A DNA stretch of 64,000 nucleotides from Candidatus Saccharimonadota bacterium (GTDB taxonomy: Bacteria; Patescibacteriota; Saccharimonadia; Saccharimonadales; Saccharimonadaceae): assembly GCA_017506895.1 (NCBI GenBank), contig JAFWBV010000001.1:1-64000 (forward strand). The letters are read 5' to 3'. Numbering within the stretch: position 1 is the stretch's first letter; every line of letters starts with the position of its first letter. The notes under the pieces were generated by a model, which had not been told where the DNA came from, searched no databases, and saw only the letters and a list, made by a program, of their open reading frames with translations. Shown piece after piece: positions 60,530 through 64,000 of the stretch. A program made the translations under genes and the position numbers.

Positions 60530-61735
60530 TTATTTTTTGTATGCGCCAAGTGTCACATTCACTGCAATTTCTTTCCCATCGCGAATTACAGTTAACTGGA
60601 CAGTATCACCAGGCTTATATTCCCCAATCAAATCAGACAACGTCCCTGCTGTGCCAATTTTAACACCATTCACAGCTGTAACGATATCTTTATCATGAAG
60701 TCCGGCCTTAGCAGCTGGTGAATCATTAATAATCGCAGAATATGAAGAAGGGCTATATAAGTACTCACCATTGGATACAGGAAGATTATAAGCTTTAGCA
60801 ATTTCAGGCGTAATCTGTACAGTGTAAACTCCTAAGTATGCTCTTTCGGCTTTTCCATTCTCAATTAACTGGTTTAGCATACCCTTAACAGAAGAAATCG
60901 GAATCGCAAAACCCATATTTTCTGCAGTCGAAGAAGTTGCAGTATTAATACCAATAACTTCACCAGCAGCATTGACGAGTGGACCACCAGAATTACCAGA
61001 ATTAATAGCTGCATCAGTCTGAATCATATCAGTTAAAGTTTCAACATTTTGACCAGAACCATCAGAAGCCGTTACGGAACGCCCAGTTCCAGAAATAATG
61101 CCTGCGGTAACAGTATTTTGATATTCGCCAAGGGCATTTCCAATCGCAATTACCTGCTGACCAACTTTAATGGTTTTTGAATCACCAAGCGTAACTGGCG
61201 TCAAATCAGAGACATCTTTAATTTTAAGATATGCTATATCATCAAGTGGATCAACAGCTACAACACTTACATCCTCATAAGACGTACCATCGTCAAGAAT
61301 AACGGTAACTTTATTTGCGCCATTAATTACGTGTTTATTAGTTAAAATGTAGCCATCTGCAGTTGTAATAATTCCGGTACCAGCTGCTGAAGACGAATAG
61401 TCTTGTCCAAAGAAGTTTTTGGTAGTAGTCGAAGTAACAATAGAGACAACACTCTTTGAAACTTTATCAGCAATATCCGCAATTGAGCCTTCAACAAAAT
61501 TCGCAGAATTGCCGTCAGAACCGTTATTTAAAAAAGTAATTGGAGTAGACGATTTTTCATAACCAAGAATTCCAAAAACCAAACCTGTAGCACCAAAAAC
61601 TAATGCAACACAAGCCAGAACAATAACAAGTTTATTAGTCTGGGAGCAAGAACAAGATTTATTCATTTTATCATGCCCATTTTTTTCGGATTCTGGCATT
61701 TTCACATCAACATTTTTACCCACTTCATTTTCCAT
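60530..61735 (-). CDS. htrA: HtrA/DegP-like membrane serine protease
   Basis: 401 residues. A cytosolic N-terminus and TM helix (about 35-58) lead to a trypsin-like domain with His in LTNKHVI, Asp in PLDDIAYLKI and Ser in GNSGGPLVN, and a C-terminal PDZ domain (about 300-395, SPAAKAGLHDKDIVTAVNG). It degrades or refolds misfolded exported proteins. AGAAAGGAT precedes the ATG. It follows the membrane gene at 61749 by 13 bp and is probably cotranscribed. Confidence 0.93.
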   Translation of the reverse strand: MENEVGKNVDVKMPESEKNGHDKMNKSCSCSQTNKLVIVLACVALVFGATGLVFGILGYEKSSTPITFLNNGSDGNSANFVEGSIADIADKVSKSVVSIVTSTTTKNFFGQDYSSSAAGTGIITTADGYILTNKHVINGANKVTVILDDGTSYEDVSVVAVDPLDDIAYLKIKDVSDLTPVTLGDSKTIKVGQQVIAIGNALGEYQNTVTAGIISGTGRSVTASDGSGQNVETLTDMIQTDAAINSGNSGGPLVNAAGEVIGINTATSSTAENMGFAIPISSVKGMLNQLIENGKAERAYLGVYTVQITPEIAKAYNLPVSNGEYLYSPSSYSAIINDSPAAKAGLHDKDIVTAVNGVKIGTAGTLSDLIGEYKPGDTVQLTVIRDGKEIAVNVTLGAYKK

Positions 61736-61748
61736 AATTATCCTTTCT

Positions 61749-62531
61749 TTAAATATTAAAAATAGGGTTACTAAATAATAACACGATTATGCTAATAATA
61801 ATAGCACCAAATAGGACCGGTGCAAGAATATGTTTAAACCTGAAATCATCCTGGTATTTAATTGTTGCGCCTCTGACGCGATCGTAAACAAAAGCAAAAA
61901 TAGTCAAAATTAAAGCAACTTGCGGAATACGAATACCAGTTGAGCCGAAAGTATAGATAATAGACCAAGAATTACAGAGCCAAGCAATTTCCGCAAACAC
62001 CAGGCCACAAACCAAAGTTGTTAAGGTGAAATCTTTTGTATCGCTTTGCGATAAAACATGCCTACTGCATGCATAACCGATTAAGAATTCTAATAAAACA
62101 AAAACAATCGAATCAAGACCAGCCGTCATGATGGAACAAGCCGAAGACCCAAGAAAGACGGCAATAAGGGATTGGACAATCGTAGCATTATCATTAGATA
62201 ATGGTTTTATGAACAAAAGCCAAACGCAATAAAATATAGCAAGCAAAATATGAATAGGCATAAAAGAACTACCTGCATAATATGAAAGCAAAACGACGCT
62301 AATACCCACAATTAGGTCAACTAGATTTGATTTTAGATTAACCCATAAATAACGAAATCTAACAGCGAAAATGCGCCATTTTGATAAAATAACAAGCAGC
62401 AAGCCGAAAACGGGACTATTAGACAAAACGGTAATTAGCACAGCCCCCACTCCTAAAAGTAAGTTCAAAAAGACGTGGACAAAGCTACTTGCGATATTTC
62501 TAGATTTTCTCGCCAAAATATAATCTGCCAT
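61749..62531 (-). CDS. Hypothetical polytopic membrane protein
   Basis: 260 residues with about eight TM helices and no soluble domain. Basic residues cluster in the N-terminus (ARKSRN) and near residue 220 (DRVRGATIKYQDDFRFK). I do not recognise the family. ATG 62531 lies 6 nt after TGATATAAT (62538-62543). It heads an operon with htrA. Confidence 0.72.
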   Translation of the reverse strand: MADYILARKSRNIASSFVHVFLNLLLGVGAVLITVLSNSPVFGLLLVILSKWRIFAVRFRYLWVNLKSNLVDLIVGISVVLLSYYAGSSFMPIHILLAIFYCVWLLFIKPLSNDNATIVQSLIAVFLGSSACSIMTAGLDSIVFVLLEFLIGYACSRHVLSQSDTKDFTLTTLVCGLVFAEIAWLCNSWSIIYTFGSTGIRIPQVALILTIFAFVYDRVRGATIKYQDDFRFKHILAPVLFGAIIISIIVLLFSNPIFNI

Positions 62532-62617
62532 ATGAACATTATATCAGATTTCTTTAAAATAAGCTTAATTCTTTCAGGATTCATAAAATAAAGAAAAGAC
62601 ATGCTATAATATTGCAT

Positions 62618-63286
62618 ATGGAACCAAAATTTTTTCAAAAACATCCCTTACTTAAAGATATATTAAGCTTAGGTTCTTTTATTGTTGCAATAATAATCGG
62701 TACAGTTATATTAAATACTTTCGTTTATCGTTCATATAACGTAGTGGGCGGAAGCATGGAAAACACTCTGCATCAAGATGACAGAGTAATAGTCAATCGC
62801 GCCGCAGTCTCTTGGTCACATTTTATCGGCCAGGAATACGTCCCAGAACGAGGACAGATAATCGTATTTCTAAATGAAGACGAAAAGAAGGTCGAAGAAT
62901 ACAAGGCAAAAGGTGTCAGTAACCCGATGACGTGTTCAGTACCATCCAACGTAACAGATCAATATATTATTAAACGCGTTATAGCTTTCCCAGGAGAAAG
63001 AGTAGTCGTGAAAGACGGAGTAATGACCATATATAACGAGGAGTATCCAGAAGGATTTGTTTACGACACCGAATGGCGAAAATCCGATACTGATGGCCCC
63101 AAAAAACACACATCGGGAGAAATCGACACCACAGTACCAGAAGGAGAACTATTCGTATCAGGTGATAATCGCGAAGGCTCAAATTCATGGGATTCCCGAA
63201 ACGGTTTAGGGACAATTCCTTACTGCCGAATTATTGGACCAGTAGTTTTAAGGCTTTTCCCATTTGATAAAATCAGAACTTTCTAA
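62618..63286 (+). CDS. lepB: Signal peptidase I
   Basis: 222 residues with an N-terminal TM helix (about 13-36). The catalytic Ser lies in VVGGSMENTLHQDDRVIVNR, the Lys in YIIKRVIAFPGERV, and box E is SGDNREGSNSWDSR. It removes signal peptides from exported proteins such as those at 1 and 20725. ATG 62618 is preferred over the TTG at 62612, because TGCTATAAT (62605-62610) ends just before. Confidence 0.94.
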   Translation: MEPKFFQKHPLLKDILSLGSFIVAIIIGTVILNTFVYRSYNVVGGSMENTLHQDDRVIVNRAAVSWSHFIGQEYVPERGQIIVFLNEDEKKVEEYKAKGVSNPMTCSVPSNVTDQYIIKRVIAFPGERVVVKDGVMTIYNEEYPEGFVYDTEWRKSDTDGPKKHTSGEIDTTVPEGELFVSGDNREGSNSWDSRNGLGTIPYCRIIGPVVLRLFPFDKIRTF

Positions 63287-63293
63287 CAATAAC

Positions 63294-64000
63294 TTATATT
63301 TCACCAATTAGTTTAATTGAATCTGCTTCCGGCAATTCTTCCACATCTTTTAATTTGCGCTCAATAGAACGAGATGTAGTCTTAGCCGAATCGATTTTAT
63401 TTGCAGATTCTTGCAATTTCTTTTGAACACCTTCAAGCAAATCGCTAAACTTACCAAATTGGGTTTTAACTGCCCCGAGAGTTTGCCAAACTTCAGCAGA
63501 GCGTTTTTCGATAGCTACAGTCTTAAATCCCATCAAAAGTCCGTTTAAGGCAACCGGCAAAGTAGACGGACTCATAATAGAAACATGGTATTTTTGTCGA
63601 ATCTCATCCGACAAACCCGAAATGCGCAATATTTCAGCATATAAGGATTCGGTCGGAACAAACATCATACCAAAATCCGTTGTGATTGGTGGGTCTAAAT
63701 ATTTTGTAGAAATCTTTTTTGCTTGCTCTTTGACATCAGATGCTAAAGCTTTTGAGTATTTATCTATATCGGTTTTATCACCATTTTCATAAGCAGTAAT
63801 TAGACGCGAATAATTTTCAACGGGAAATTTACTGTCTATTGGAAGATAAACTAAGTTTTCAGAATCCTTACCAGGCATCTTAATAGCAAATTCAACCCTA
63901 TCACTACTTCCCTTTTTAGTTATTACATTTTCTTCGTATTGAGATTTATTTAAAATATCTTCTATGATAGCACCTAACTGGACTTCACCATAAATACCAC
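63294..64000 (-). CDS. rmuC: DNA recombination protein RmuC, C-terminal part (cut by window edge)
   Basis: The frame is open to the right edge; the visible part is about 235 residues. GIYGEVQLGAIIEDIL, IDSKFPVENYSRL, TTDFGMMFVPTESLYAEIL and VSIMSPSTLPVALNGL are typical of the RmuC nuclease-like core, followed by a coiled-coil tail (about the last 60 residues). An ATG at 63878 is internal to the domain and is not the start. RmuC limits DNA inversions and rearrangements. Confidence 0.9.
   Translation of the reverse strand, partial: GIYGEVQLGAIIEDILNKSQYEENVITKKGSSDRVEFAIKMPGKDSENLVYLPIDSKFPVENYSRLITAYENGDKTDIDKYSKALASDVKEQAKKISTKYLDPPITTDFGMMFVPTESLYAEILRISGLSDEIRQKYHVSIMSPSTLPVALNGLLMGFKTVAIEKRSAEVWQTLGAVKTQFGKFSDLLEGVQKKLQESANKIDSAKTTSRSIERKLKDVEELPEADSIKLIGEI

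Noticed and set aside
63294-63878. Start of the RmuC gene at ATG 63878
   Set aside because: The frame continues upstream to the window edge with conserved RmuC sequence (GIYGEVQLGAIIEDI), so this ATG is internal.
1-64000. UGA recoded to glycine or tryptophan
   Set aside because: TGA ends several intact genes at the expected length (for example 762-764 and 35915-35917), and RF1-only reading was not required to explain any frame.

Overview
The window reads as a compact, AT-rich bacterial chromosome segment, most likely from the Candidate Phyla Radiation (Patescibacteria) and probably a Saccharibacteria (TM7) relative. This is inferred, not proven. Supporting points are very short intergenic gaps, gene sets for a minimal cell (ribosome, replication, Fe-S assembly, phospholipid head-group synthesis, class III ribonucleotide reductase) with no amino-acid or nucleotide biosynthesis operons, and many secreted or membrane proteins of unknown role. 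TGA is used as a stop (for example at 762-764 and 35915-35917), so the UGA=Gly code of Gracilibacteria/SR1 is not in use.

Layout. 1-4100: an edge-truncated secreted protein, then a phospholipid block (YqeG-type HAD phosphatase, pgsA, cdsA, long-chain acyl-AMP ligase) with two unusual palindromic repeat loci. 4064-9800: minus-strand replication/repair operon dnaX-dnaB-GT-C transferase-ybaB-recR plus a conserved hypothetical. 9900-12150: membrane thiol oxidoreductase and a SufS-like aminotransferase. 12200-17800: ribosomal/transcription block rplJ-rplL (with an L10-type leader), rplA, rplK, nusG, secE, interrupted by hypothetical genes. 17860-24860: alpha-glucan phosphorylase, acyltransferase, a FISUMP/InlB-repeat surface protein and a membrane pyrophosphatase. 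25020-27820: an accessory patch with a helicase fused to HNH-type repeats, gene remnants and a duplicated tRNA-Gln 3' end. 27840-45600: cell-envelope and glycan region (large ABC exporter, VTC/DUF4956/beta-helix trio, 7TM protein and CAP protein, serine hydrolase, CapA-like protein, GH97, sortase, polysaccharide deacetylase, GT4, GH57). 45600-55400: rpmG, UvrD-type helicase, gpsA, iscU, iscS, a DUF916-like protein, and nrdDG behind NrdR-type boxes. 55600-58670: a membrane protein, then a homing-nuclease-like gene framed by roughly 150-bp direct repeats. 58670-64000: tRNA-Val, prfA-prmC, htrA, lepB and an edge-truncated rmuC.

Together these genes describe a cell that activates fatty acids, makes acidic phospholipid, stores and degrades alpha-glucan, energises its membrane with pyrophosphate and invests heavily in surface proteins and their processing (signal peptidase, sortase, HtrA). 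A striking global trait is that more than twenty start codons lie 5-9 nt behind a TGnTATAAT-like extended -10 box, which predicts leaderless mRNAs; in several places an intrinsic terminator runs straight into such a promoter. The most system-like candidates are the nuclease cassette at 56507-58565, the helicase/HNH-repeat patch at 25021-27762, and the recurrent structured intergenic elements near 1330, 16772, 2133 and 58579. Another oddity is a class III ribonucleotide reductase that seems to lack the usual C-terminal glycyl-radical motif.
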